From: Microbacterium enclense | Lineage (GTDB): Bacteria; Actinomycetota; Actinomycetes; Actinomycetales; Microbacteriaceae | Assembly (NCBI RefSeq): GCF_001456955.1 | Contig: NZ_KQ758469.1 | Location: 312,926-376,925, forward strand | Direction: 5' to 3' | DNA length: 64,000 nt | In this document: in pieces, positions 54,174 through 62,035 of the stretch | How positions within the stretch are numbered: the first letter of the stretch is position 1 | Layout of the letters: each line of letters begins with the position of its first letter | The notes under the pieces: model-generated | Databases searched by the model: none | The model's input: the letters and a program-made list of their open reading frames with translations, nothing else | Told to the model about the DNA's origin: nothing | Made by a program: the position numbers and the translations under genes

Positions 54174-55283
54174 ATGACAGCGACCGCGCAGCTCGACACG
54201 ACGCCGCTGACCGAGCCCGTCGACCGGGCGAAGGTGCGCGCCTTCACCGCCGAGCTGCGGGCGAAGGGCACCCTGCGGGGGCGCGCGCTGTCGATCATCG
54301 TGCTCGTCATAATCGGCCTCGCGGCGCTCTTCATCATCGGCCCGGTCTTCGTCTCGATCGCCCTGTCCATCGGCGAAGAGCGCAGCGGCAACGGCTTCGC
54401 CGTGATCCCGGTGCTCGTCGTCCTCGCGATCATCGGTGTCGTCGCGACGGCGATCGTGCGTGGTCTCGGCGGCGCGGCCGTCCGTCGCTACCGGTTCGAC
54501 CGGTTCGCCCGCGCGAACGGCATGACCTGGCATCCGGGATACATGGATCCCGAGCTGCCGGGCATGATCTTCGGCCTCGGCCGCGACCGCGAGACGCACG
54601 ACCTCATGCGGCGCCCGAGTCCGCGGTTCTTCGAGGTGGCCAACTTCACTTACGAGACCGGCTCGGGCAAGAACAAGCAGACGCACCGCTGGGGGTACGC
54701 CGCGCTCCGGCTCGACACGCCACTTCCCCACATCGTGCTGGATGCCGTGGGCAACAACGGCCTGTTCGGCGGATCCAACCTGCCGGTCACGTTCGGCCGC
54801 AACCAGCGCCTCAGCCTCGAGGGCGACTTCGACAAGCACTTCGCGCTGTACTGCCCCGAGGGGTACGAGCGCGACGCCCTCTACCTCTTCACTCCCGACG
54901 TGATGGCGCGCTTCGTCGACAACGCCGCCGCCCTCGACGTCGAGATCATCGACGACTGGCTGTTCCTCTACTCGCGGCGCGACCTCTCGACCCTCGATCC
55001 CGCGACGTGGCAGTGGCTGTTCACCACAGCGGCCGCCCTCGACGACAAGCTCGCCCAGTGGGCGCGGTGGCGCGACGAGCGCCTGACGGCGGCGCCGACG
55101 GCGGGAGCCGCGGCATCCGGTCTCCCGGCACAGCCGAGCGCGCTGCTCACTCCCCCGCCGGTGGGTGTCGCGAAGGGCGGGCGCAGGCTCCGCCGCGGCT
55201 TCTCGTGGGTGACCGTCGTCTTCGCCGTCGCGATCGGCGGGTGGTGGCTGTTGAGCATCGTGTTCGACCTGCTCGGGTCCTGA
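54174..55283 (+). CDS. Two-helix membrane protein with conserved cytoplasmic domain (copy 2)
   Basis: A 369-residue paralogue of the preceding gene. It repeats the same order: two N-terminal hydrophobic helices (about 36–62 and 78–100), then GMIFGLGRDR, HIVLDAVGNNGLFG, LEGDFDKHF and YERDALYLFTPDVMARFVDN, with one C-terminal hydrophobic helix (about 345–365). It lacks the long Gly/Ala/Pro linker of copy 1. GGAGG precedes the start by about 10 bases. The 61-base gap suggests co-transcription. Function unknown; the conserved motif set suggests a shared fold rather than redundancy, which cannot be judged here. Confidence 0.8.
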   Translation: MTATAQLDTTPLTEPVDRAKVRAFTAELRAKGTLRGRALSIIVLVIIGLAALFIIGPVFVSIALSIGEERSGNGFAVIPVLVVLAIIGVVATAIVRGLGGAAVRRYRFDRFARANGMTWHPGYMDPELPGMIFGLGRDRETHDLMRRPSPRFFEVANFTYETGSGKNKQTHRWGYAALRLDTPLPHIVLDAVGNNGLFGGSNLPVTFGRNQRLSLEGDFDKHFALYCPEGYERDALYLFTPDVMARFVDNAAALDVEIIDDWLFLYSRRDLSTLDPATWQWLFTTAAALDDKLAQWARWRDERLTAAPTAGAAASGLPAQPSALLTPPPVGVAKGGRRLRRGFSWVTVVFAVAIGGWWLLSIVFDLLGS

Positions 55284-55312
55284 CACAGCCGGCGGCGTTG
55301 ACGCTGCGCCGA

Positions 55313-55337
55313 GGACCCTGAGCCCGTCGAAGGGTCC
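55313..55337. terminator. Palindromic hairpin of a repeated intergenic type
   Basis: A 7-bp stem (55313–55319 with 55331–55337) encloses the 11-base loop GAGCCCGTCGA. It lies between converging genes and probably terminates both. A degenerate relative with a TCGACAAGCTC loop is at 55362–55386, and further relatives lie at 60538–60663. Confidence 0.55.
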
Positions 55338-55400
55338 GAACCACGGCGCCGCACCCGTCCCGGCGGCCTCGACAAGCTCAGCCACCTCTGCCCGGGAGGG

Positions 55401-55988
55401 TCAGTCGAGCTCGCGGGAGATCGCGATCGTCTCGCTGACCGTGCCGCCCGCGCCCTGCACCGTCAGCGTGAACACCTGATCGGTGTCGCTGCACGCGAAA
55501 GCGAGCTCGGAGAAATCGGCGCTGGTCAGGTCGACCTCCGCCGCGGGTTGCGCCGCCGCATCGGTCGTCGCGATCCCGATCCAGGCGCGCTCGGCGCCGG
55601 CGGTGGTCCACGAGAACGTCAGCGGCACGGTGCTGGCCCGGTCGTCGGGGCACGCCGCTACCGCCGGCTCGACGGCGAAAGCCGAGATGACCGGGGTTTC
55701 CGCGGAAGCAGCCGGGGGAGTGGATGCCGCGGACGCGGGCGCCGCAGGCGACTCGGCCGCGGGGGAGTCGCCGGCCGTTCCCGAACTCGAGGCCGACGGG
55801 GCCGTCGACGGCGCCGCGACCTGCGGGTCGGACGAGCCCGTCGCCGTCACCGCCCAGATCGCGAGCGCGATGCCGCCGAGAACGAGCGCTGAGCCGATGA
55901 CGAGCGCCGCGCGGCGACGGGGGAGAGGGGATGCCGTGCCGGAGGCCGTGGCATCCGAATTCTGCGCGGAGTCTTCGGGGTGGGTCAT
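55401..55988 (-). CDS. Membrane-anchored secreted protein of unknown function
   Basis: A 195-residue protein with a cytoplasmic N-terminus (about residues 1–28), one hydrophobic segment (ALVIGSALVLGGIALAIWAV, about 29–48) acting as anchor, a Ser/Ala/Pro-rich stalk, and a C-terminal beta-rich domain of about 90 residues (VAACPDDRASTVPLTFSW to QVFTLTVQGAGGTVSE) that looks Ig-like. Two cysteines in this domain (ACPD and ACSD) could form a disulfide outside the cell. GGAG lies 8 bases before ATG 55988. The neighbouring M14 peptidase gene ends on the other side of a 59-base gap (55989–56047). I do not recognise a named family. Confidence 0.75.
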   Translation of the reverse strand: MTHPEDSAQNSDATASGTASPLPRRRAALVIGSALVLGGIALAIWAVTATGSSDPQVAAPSTAPSASSSGTAGDSPAAESPAAPASAASTPPAASAETPVISAFAVEPAVAACPDDRASTVPLTFSWTTAGAERAWIGIATTDAAAQPAAEVDLTSADFSELAFACSDTDQVFTLTVQGAGGTVSETIAISRELD

Positions 55989-56047
55989 GGGTGGAGCTCC
56001 AGAGTGGGGACTCCGGGGAGGGGCGGGTGCCCCTCCCCGGAGCGGGG

Positions 56048-58957
56048 TCAGCGCGTCGAGGTGGTCGAGCGCGTCCGGCCGATCACGACCAGACCGACCC
56101 CGACCATGCCGGCCGCGAGCGCGAGCCAGCCCAGCGACGAGACGTCGTCAGCGCCGGTCTGTGCGAGCGATCCGGAGCCGGTGCCGGGCACCGGCGTGGC
56201 CGAAGCCGTCGGCGCGAGCGTCGGCGCAACCGTAGGCTCGGCCGTCGGCGCGACCGTCGGCTCGGCGGTCGGTGCGACCGTCGGCTCCGGCGTCGGCTCG
56301 ACCGTCGGCGCAACCGTGGGCTCAGCAGTCGGCGCAACCGTCGGCTCCGGCGTCGGCGCAACCGTGGGCTCGGCCGTCGGCGTCGGGGTCGGCGTGGGCG
56401 TCGGCTCGATGTCGACCGGCTCCTCCACCGCCCAGAACACCGCGCGGGCGATGTCGCTGAAGGCGCCCACCGGGTGCGCGCGGAACGTCGGCGACGTGCC
56501 GAACACGAAGGCACGGCTTCCCGTCGCTCCGGTGAGCGAGACCGCCGACGCCTGGCCCGCGGCATCCTGGATCGCCTGTCCCTCGGTGCTGCGCCAGTGG
56601 CCGGCAACGAACGTGTTCGACGCGGCGTAGCGCTGCTCGACGGTGACTCCGGCTGCCGGGTTCGGGAACCACGCGAACGGGTAGCCGAAGGCGGTGTCCT
56701 GCGGGTAGTCGCCCAGCACACCGGCGGCGGGGGTCTCGACGCGGGCGATGCCGTTCGATCCGCGGGTGCCGGTGACAGCGGTGAGGGGAGCGACGTAGGT
56801 GTTCACGAACGCCGCACCGCCCGCGCCGCGCCCGACGACGGGGTTGCCGGCCGCGATGAACGCCTTCACCCGGTCGGCTCCGGCCTGCTGCTCCGCGGAG
56901 AAGCTCAGCCCGGTGCCGACGTAGAGCACGTCGACGCTCGACAGGTCGACCTCGCCCGCAGCGAGCGCTGCGGCGGTGACCGGCACGAGTCCGGTGAAGC
57001 CGAGCTTGGTCAGCGCGTCGCGGTCCCCCGCGTCGCCGACGTAGCCGACGCGCACGCTGCGCAGCTCGGTGGCGTCGGCCGGCGCTCCGGCGACGAGGGT
57101 GAAGTCGACGCCGAACAGGTCGGCCGCCAACTCGGCCGCCGCGCGCGATGCCGCCCCGGAGCCGAGCACGATGGTGCCGTCGGAGAGCTGTGAGAGCGGG
57201 ATCCCGGAGGCGAGCAGCCCGTTGACGGCCTGCCAGTCGGCGACGCCGCGCGGCTCAAACGCCAGCGAACCCGCGCCGGGGGGAACCGACCCGGTCAGCG
57301 GCGCCTCGGTCACGGCCTCGAGGGCGGTGGTGGGCGCGGGATCCGTGGTCTCGCCGATGCGTGCGACGTCGGCGCCCCACAGCAGCGCGAGGCTCCACGC
57401 GGAGATGTCGTACATGTCAGGCACGCGATCGGAGATGTCGGATCCGTCGGCGAGCAGCACGTTCGCGAGCCCGCGGAGCGGCTGATGCATGTCGACGTAG
57501 AACGAGCCGGCCGGGTAGTCCACCCCTTCGAGACGAGCGGCCTGCGTCAGCCGTTCGACCCGGATGCCGTTGACGAGCAGCTGCTGCACGAGCGTCTGCG
57601 CGTCGGAGTCCGAACGCTGGCCGTCACCCACGGGGATGACGTAGGCGCGCGGGAAGTCGGCGTTGTAGATGTCGGTCTCGTCCCAGATGTCGGTCCACTC
57701 GGTCGGCACGCCGGGCGCGAGGTCCGCCGGAGCGATGTCGGCGGGAATCACGCGGCTGGGCTCGCCAGCCTCGCCGCGGCGGAAGATCTCGATCTGGTTC
57801 TCGAGCAGGGCGTCGCTGTGCTCGTCGACGTAGTCCACGACGGTGTCGATGACGACCTCGGCGACCTCGATGTTCACCTTCGCGCGCGCCGGCTGGTCAC
57901 CCGAGCGGCCGAGCGGCAGCTCCACGGTGTTGGTGATGGCGCCCTGGTACGCCACGTACTGCGGCGCGAAGATCGGGGGCCAGTCGTCCCAGCCCGACCG
58001 CTGGTCGCGGTAGGGGATGTTGATGAAACCGGTGTTGGTCTCGGTCACGCTGTCGGTCGCCGGGTCGTAGTACGTGTTGCCGGGGATGTTCGCCGCGGTC
58101 ACGGCATCCTCGATCTCGAGGGCGGTCGCGTAGGCGTGGGGCACGAAGAGGTCGTACTCGTAGTTCTCGCCGTGCGGCGGGCCGCAGGGCTCGACCTGCA
58201 GCACGCTCGTGTAGCCGTGCAGGTCGATGAAGTACGTCGGCTGGATGACGCTGGCGAGGTCGCGGACGATGGATGCCTCGGCCGTGGCGCCCGTGATGAA
58301 GTCGCGGTTCGGGTCGTAGCCGTTGGCTGTTCCGCGCTGTCCGAGGGCGCGGCCGTCGGGGTTGTTGGTGACCGTGAAGTACACGCGGTGGTCGCTGAGC
58401 ATCTCGGTGGTCGCCGGGTCGGTCGACGTCGCCAGGTCTTCGATGTAGTTGAGGGTGGCGTCGGTACCCTCCCACTCGTTGCCGTGGATGTTGCCGTTGA
58501 ACCACATCGGCACCTTGTACTCGCTCTGCAGCGTCGCGTCGGCGGCCGCGGCGGCCGGGTCGGCCTTGATGAGGTCGCGCCAGTCGGCCTGCTGGGCCGT
58601 CTGCGCCGCGGTCTCGGGCGTCGTGACGGTCACGAGGTAGATGTCACGACCCTGCGCCGACGTGCCGACGACCTGCGCCGAGACACGGTCGCTGGTGTCC
58701 ATGAGCGTGTTCAGGAACGGCGCGATCTCGTCGTAAGGGCGCACGCCGCGCGCGATGGAGGCGTCTTCCGGAAGGTCGGGGAACACCTTCAGCTCGGACT
58801 GCACCGGGTAGCTGGCGGGCATGTCGATCAACGGCGACACGGGTCGCACGATGTTCAGCGAGGGGGGAACCATCGCGGCCGAGGCCGGGAGGGCGGCGAA
58901 CACGGTCGTGGCGGCGAAGCCGCAGACGACAGTGCCCGCGAGAATGCGTCTCTGCAC
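56048..58957 (-). CDS. Secreted M14-family zinc carboxypeptidase with sortase tail
   Basis: A 969-residue secreted peptidase. GTG 58957 begins a signal peptide (RRILAGTVVCGFAAT to about ALPASA). The M14 zinc site is visible: GNIHGNEWEG with His158 and Glu161, and the third ligand His247 in DLHGY; YDPNRD near 215–220 supplies substrate-binding residues. A catalytic-domain-like C-terminal part and several hundred residues of extra domains follow, then a PT-rich tract (about 14 EPTVAPT-type units near 875–925) and LAQTG with a hydrophobic helix and RTRSTTSTR, a sortase-like anchor. It probably trims peptides at the cell surface. Family members act on C-terminal residues of proteins or peptidoglycan peptides; the substrate here is unknown. 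Confidence 0.85.
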   Translation of the reverse strand: MQRRILAGTVVCGFAATTVFAALPASAAMVPPSLNIVRPVSPLIDMPASYPVQSELKVFPDLPEDASIARGVRPYDEIAPFLNTLMDTSDRVSAQVVGTSAQGRDIYLVTVTTPETAAQTAQQADWRDLIKADPAAAAADATLQSEYKVPMWFNGNIHGNEWEGTDATLNYIEDLATSTDPATTEMLSDHRVYFTVTNNPDGRALGQRGTANGYDPNRDFITGATAEASIVRDLASVIQPTYFIDLHGYTSVLQVEPCGPPHGENYEYDLFVPHAYATALEIEDAVTAANIPGNTYYDPATDSVTETNTGFINIPYRDQRSGWDDWPPIFAPQYVAYQGAITNTVELPLGRSGDQPARAKVNIEVAEVVIDTVVDYVDEHSDALLENQIEIFRRGEAGEPSRVIPADIAPADLAPGVPTEWTDIWDETDIYNADFPRAYVIPVGDGQRSDSDAQTLVQQLLVNGIRVERLTQAARLEGVDYPAGSFYVDMHQPLRGLANVLLADGSDISDRVPDMYDISAWSLALLWGADVARIGETTDPAPTTALEAVTEAPLTGSVPPGAGSLAFEPRGVADWQAVNGLLASGIPLSQLSDGTIVLGSGAASRAAAELAADLFGVDFTLVAGAPADATELRSVRVGYVGDAGDRDALTKLGFTGLVPVTAAALAAGEVDLSSVDVLYVGTGLSFSAEQQAGADRVKAFIAAGNPVVGRGAGGAAFVNTYVAPLTAVTGTRGSNGIARVETPAAGVLGDYPQDTAFGYPFAWFPNPAAGVTVEQRYAASNTFVAGHWRSTEGQAIQDAAGQASAVSLTGATGSRAFVFGTSPTFRAHPVGAFSDIARAVFWAVEEPVDIEPTPTPTPTPTAEPTVAPTPEPTVAPTAEPTVAPTVEPTPEPTVAPTAEPTVAPTAEPTVAPTLAPTASATPVPGTGSGSLAQTGADDVSSLGWLALAAGMVGVGLVVIGRTRSTTSTR

Positions 58958-59152
58958 GGGATCTCCATCAGGGTTGCGTGCCGTGCATCGTGGAGCATCA
59001 CGCACGGCGACGGGGGGCGATTCGGTTGGCCGAACCTGAAAGGAACCTATGGATGCCGTGTTACGCCGCGGTGACGGGCGTGCGCTCGGGTGTTACCGCT
59101 CTCGGGGAACGCTTCGTTCTGTGGCCGGGTCGGGGCGGGTTAGCGCGCGCGC

Positions 59153-59224
59153 AATCTCCGCGATGTGCGCAATCTCCGCGATGTGCACAACCTCCGCGAT
59201 GTGCACAATCTCCGTGGCATCCGC
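59153..59224. repeat. 18-base tandem repeat, about four units
   Basis: Units at 59153–59170, 59171–59188 and 59189–59206 differ at one position each; a fourth, at 59207–59224, is degenerate. Each contains AATCTCC followed by GCGATGTGC. Period and near-identity are seen directly. The function is unknown; slippage-prone repeats or protein-binding sites are possible. Confidence 0.8.
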
Positions 59225-59253
59225 CGCTCGGCGACTGAGGTTGTGCGCATCGC
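59178..59253. repeat. Inverted repeat formed by the 18-base unit and its downstream copy
   Basis: The 17-base arm 59178–59194 is nearly complementary to 59237–59253 (one mismatch), so the region can fold into a hairpin with about a 42-base loop. It lies upstream of the monooxygenase gene. Confidence 0.55.
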
Positions 59254-59392
59254 CGAGTTTGTGCGTCGCCGTCGTGCGCGCACGGCCTTCCGGCGGAGAC
59301 GGTGGCCCTGCGTGCGCGCGTCGGCATAGCCGTTGTGACCTCCGGTGTCACCGTCGAAACCGCTCCTTCGTGCAGACGGGAGGATGGATGCC

Positions 59393-60454
59393 ATGACCTC
59401 CCCCCAACGCGTGCGTTTCGGCTACTGGACCCCGATCTTCGGCGGCTGGCTGCGCAATGTCGACGACGAGCAAACGCCCGTCTCGTTCGCCCACATCGCC
59501 AAGATCGCCCGCGCGGCCGAGGAGGGCGGGTTCGACCTCACGCTCATCCCCGAGCTGAACCTCAACGACATCAAGGGCGTCGAGGCGCCGTCGCTCGACG
59601 CGTGGGCGGTGACGGCGGGACTGGCGGCGGTGACGTCGTCGCTGGAGCTCATGACGGCCGTGCGCCCGGGGTTCCACAACCCGTTCCACACCGCGAAGCA
59701 GGCCGCGACGATAGACGAGATCAGCGGCGGGCGGTTCACCCTCAACGTCGTGTCGGCGTGGTGGGCCGAGGAGGCGAAGCAGTACGACGGCCTCTTCAGC
59801 GCCCACGACGATCGCTACGCCCGCACGATCGAGTGGGTCGAGGTGCTGCGCGGGCTGTGGTCTCAGACGCCCTTCGCGTACGAGGGGGAGTACTACCGCA
59901 CCGAGGGCACGTACACGGAGCCGAAGCCCCGCGTCATCCCGCGTCTGTACGCCGGTGGCGAGAGCGAGGCCGGTCGCGCCTCGATCACGCGCTTCGCCGA
60001 CGCCTACCTGACCCACGGCGGCACGCTCGAGGAGCTGTCGGCCAAGGTCGACGACATGCGTCAGCGGCGCGCTGCGGCGGGCGCGACGCCGTTCGAGGCG
60101 TTCGGCATGGCCGCGTACGCGATCGTGCGCGACACCGAGGAGGAGGCGCAGGCCGAGATCGCGCGCATCACCGACGTGCGCGGGGGAGCGGCTTACGGCT
60201 CGTACCAGGACTTCGTCAGCAAGTCGAAGCTCGACACCCCGGTCGACCTCAAGGAGTACTCGGTGTCGAACCGCGGCCTGCGGCCCAACCTCGTCGGCAC
60301 GCCCGACCAGGTCGCCGAGCGCATCGTGGCGTTCGCGAACGTCGGCGTCTCGACGCTGCTGCTGCAGTTCTCGCCGCACCTGCCCGAGCTGCAGCGCTTC
60401 GCCGCCGAGGTCATCCCGCGCGTGCGGCGCCTGGAGGCGCAGCGCGACGCGTGA
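59393..60454 (+). CDS. LLM-class FMNH2-dependent monooxygenase, SfnG-like
   Basis: A 353-residue luciferase-like flavin enzyme. ATG 59393 is chosen over 59384 because GGGAGG lies 9 bases before it. Characteristic features are GYWTPIFGGWLRN at the start, DLTLIPELNLND (beta-strand 1 loop), TIDEISGGRFTLNVVSAWW in the middle, and LVGTPDQVAERIVAF near residue 300. The opening strongly resembles dimethyl-sulfone monooxygenase (SfnG) and related sulfur-scavenging enzymes, which use FMNH2 and oxygen to release sulfite from organosulfur compounds. The nearby O-acetylhomoserine sulfhydrylase gene suggests sulfur assimilation. No partner flavin reductase is visible here. Substrate is inferred. Confidence 0.82.
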   Translation: MTSPQRVRFGYWTPIFGGWLRNVDDEQTPVSFAHIAKIARAAEEGGFDLTLIPELNLNDIKGVEAPSLDAWAVTAGLAAVTSSLELMTAVRPGFHNPFHTAKQAATIDEISGGRFTLNVVSAWWAEEAKQYDGLFSAHDDRYARTIEWVEVLRGLWSQTPFAYEGEYYRTEGTYTEPKPRVIPRLYAGGESEAGRASITRFADAYLTHGGTLEELSAKVDDMRQRRAAAGATPFEAFGMAAYAIVRDTEEEAQAEIARITDVRGGAAYGSYQDFVSKSKLDTPVDLKEYSVSNRGLRPNLVGTPDQVAERIVAFANVGVSTLLLQFSPHLPELQRFAAEVIPRVRRLEAQRDA

Positions 60455-60486
60455 GGCGCGGGCTGCGGCGTTGGCGCGAGCACGCC

Positions 60487-60628
60487 GAGCCCGCCCCAGC
60501 CGCCGAGCCCCGCGGCACGACCCGCGCCGCGCACGCAGGTGGCTGAGCCCGCCCCAGCCGCCGAGCCCCGCGGCACGATCCGCGCCGCGCACGCAGGTGG
60601 CTGAGCCCGTCGAAGCCACCGGGCCCGG
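60487..60628. repeat. 58-base tandem repeat in the gap after the monooxygenase
   Basis: Units begin at 60487, 60545 and 60603 (period 58), with the third partial. The first two are nearly identical. Each unit contains the GAGCCCG loop sequence of the intergenic palindromes. Confidence 0.8.
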
Positions 60629-60663
60629 TATAACGCCCGGACCCTTCGACAGGCTCAGGGACC
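60596..60663. terminator. Cluster of palindromes between two converging genes
   Basis: Three hairpins: 60596–60620 (7-bp stem, loop GAGCCCGTCGA), 60619–60640 (6-bp stem) and 60639–60663 (7-bp stem, one mismatch, reverse-orientation loop). They lie between the converging monooxygenase (stop 60454) and O-acetylhomoserine sulfhydrylase (stop 60722) genes and may terminate both. Confidence 0.5.
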
Positions 60664-60721
60664 TCCGCCCCAAGGGTGCTCCGACCGCACGCCGGAAGCG
60701 CAAGGTGCCGCGGCGGCGGGC

Positions 60722-62035
60722 CTACACCGCCGCGCGGAGGGCCTGATCGAGGTCGGCGATGAGGTCTTCGGCATCCTCGAGTCCGATCGACAGGCGCACG
60801 AGTCCGTCGTTTATGCCGAGGCGATCGCGGGTCTCTTGCGTGAAGCCGATGTGCGTCGTGGTCGCCGGGTGCAGCGCCATCGACCGGGTGTCGCCGATGT
60901 TCGTCATGCGGCTGAACAGGCGCAGCGCGTCGAAGAACCGCTCGGCGCCGTCGCGCCCGCCGCGCACCGTGAACGAGAACACCGAGCCCGACAACCCGCC
61001 GTAATCGCGCACCGCGAGGTGGTGCTGCGGGTGCGAGGGGAGTCCGGCGTAGTCGACGCTCTCGACGGCGTCGTGCTGTTCGAGCCACTCCGCGACGGTG
61101 CGAGCGCTGGCGAGATGCTGCCGCATGCGCACCGACAGCGTCTCCATGCCCTGCTGCAGCAGGAAGCCGTTGAGCGGCGAGAGCGCCGGTCCGGTGTCGT
61201 TGGCGATGCCGAACCGCAGCGACAGCTCGAACGCGCGGGGTCCGAACGCCTCGACGAAAGAGGCGTGCGCGGCGATCGGCGTGTCGGTCAGGGCGGGGTA
61301 GGGGCGGTCGGATGCCACCCAGTCGAACGTTCCGCCGTCGACCACCGCGCCGGCGAGATTGGCTCCGTGACCCGAGAGGAACTTGGTCGCGGAGTGCACG
61401 ACGATGTCGGCGCCCTGCTCGATCGGGCGGACCAGGAAGGGGGTCGCGATCGTGTTGTCGACGACGAGGGGGATGCCGTGGCGCTTCGCGATGCGCGCGA
61501 CGGCGGGGATGTCGACGATGTCGTTCTTGGGGTTGGGGAGCGTCTCGGTGAAGATGGCCTTCGTCTCGGGGCGGATCAGGGCGTCCCACTCGGCCTCGTC
61601 GGTCGGGTCCCACACGTACTCGACCGTGACGCCCATGCGCGCGAAGGTGCGGTCGAACAGCACGCGCGTGCCGCTGTAGATGCTCGCCGTCGAGACGATG
61701 TGCTCACCGGAACCTGCCAGTGCCAGCAGCGACACGGTGATGGCCGCCTGCCCAGAGCCCACCACCATGGCGCCCGAACCGCCCTCGAGCGAGGCGAGTC
61801 GGCGTTCGGCGACCTGGTTGGTGGGATTGGCGTTGCGCGAGTACAGGTGACCGAGGTCGGCCCCGGCGAATCGATCGGTTGCCTCTTGGAAGGAGGCGAA
61901 CCGGTAGGCCGCCGACAGGTGCACCGGGGTGATGCGCGAGCCGTGCGTCAGATCTTCTTGCTCGCCCGCGTGCACCTGACGCGTGGCGAAGCCGAAGCCG
62001 TGCCAGTCGGTGTGCGGCACGCCCGGCTCAGCCAC
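60722..62035 (-). CDS. metY: O-acetylhomoserine sulfhydrylase
   Basis: A 437-residue PLP enzyme of the Cys/Met metabolism family. Key motifs are SRNANPTNQVAERRLA (near 67–82), the substrate/PLP region GSGAMVVGSGQAAIT, VVDNTIATP near 191–199, and the PLP-binding HSATKFLSGHG with Lys218. It makes homocysteine from O-acetylhomoserine and sulfide, or the equivalent reaction with methanethiol. GTG 62035 overlaps the ATP-grasp stop by 8 bases. Proximity to a sulfur-releasing monooxygenase supports a role in sulfur uptake into methionine. Standard length. Confidence 0.9.
   Translation of the reverse strand: MAEPGVPHTDWHGFGFATRQVHAGEQEDLTHGSRITPVHLSAAYRFASFQEATDRFAGADLGHLYSRNANPTNQVAERRLASLEGGSGAMVVGSGQAAITVSLLALAGSGEHIVSTASIYSGTRVLFDRTFARMGVTVEYVWDPTDEAEWDALIRPETKAIFTETLPNPKNDIVDIPAVARIAKRHGIPLVVDNTIATPFLVRPIEQGADIVVHSATKFLSGHGANLAGAVVDGGTFDWVASDRPYPALTDTPIAAHASFVEAFGPRAFELSLRFGIANDTGPALSPLNGFLLQQGMETLSVRMRQHLASARTVAEWLEQHDAVESVDYAGLPSHPQHHLAVRDYGGLSGSVFSFTVRGGRDGAERFFDALRLFSRMTNIGDTRSMALHPATTTHIGFTQETRDRLGINDGLVRLSIGLEDAEDLIADLDQALRAAV

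Larger units (their letters stand above)
58958..59392. other. Gap between the M14 peptidase and the flavin monooxygenase
   Basis: A 435-bp gap separates the divergent genes. It holds an 18-base tandem repeat (59153–59224) that includes the left arm of an inverted repeat (59178–59253). No gene is visible. The promoters of both neighbours must lie here. Confidence 0.6.
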
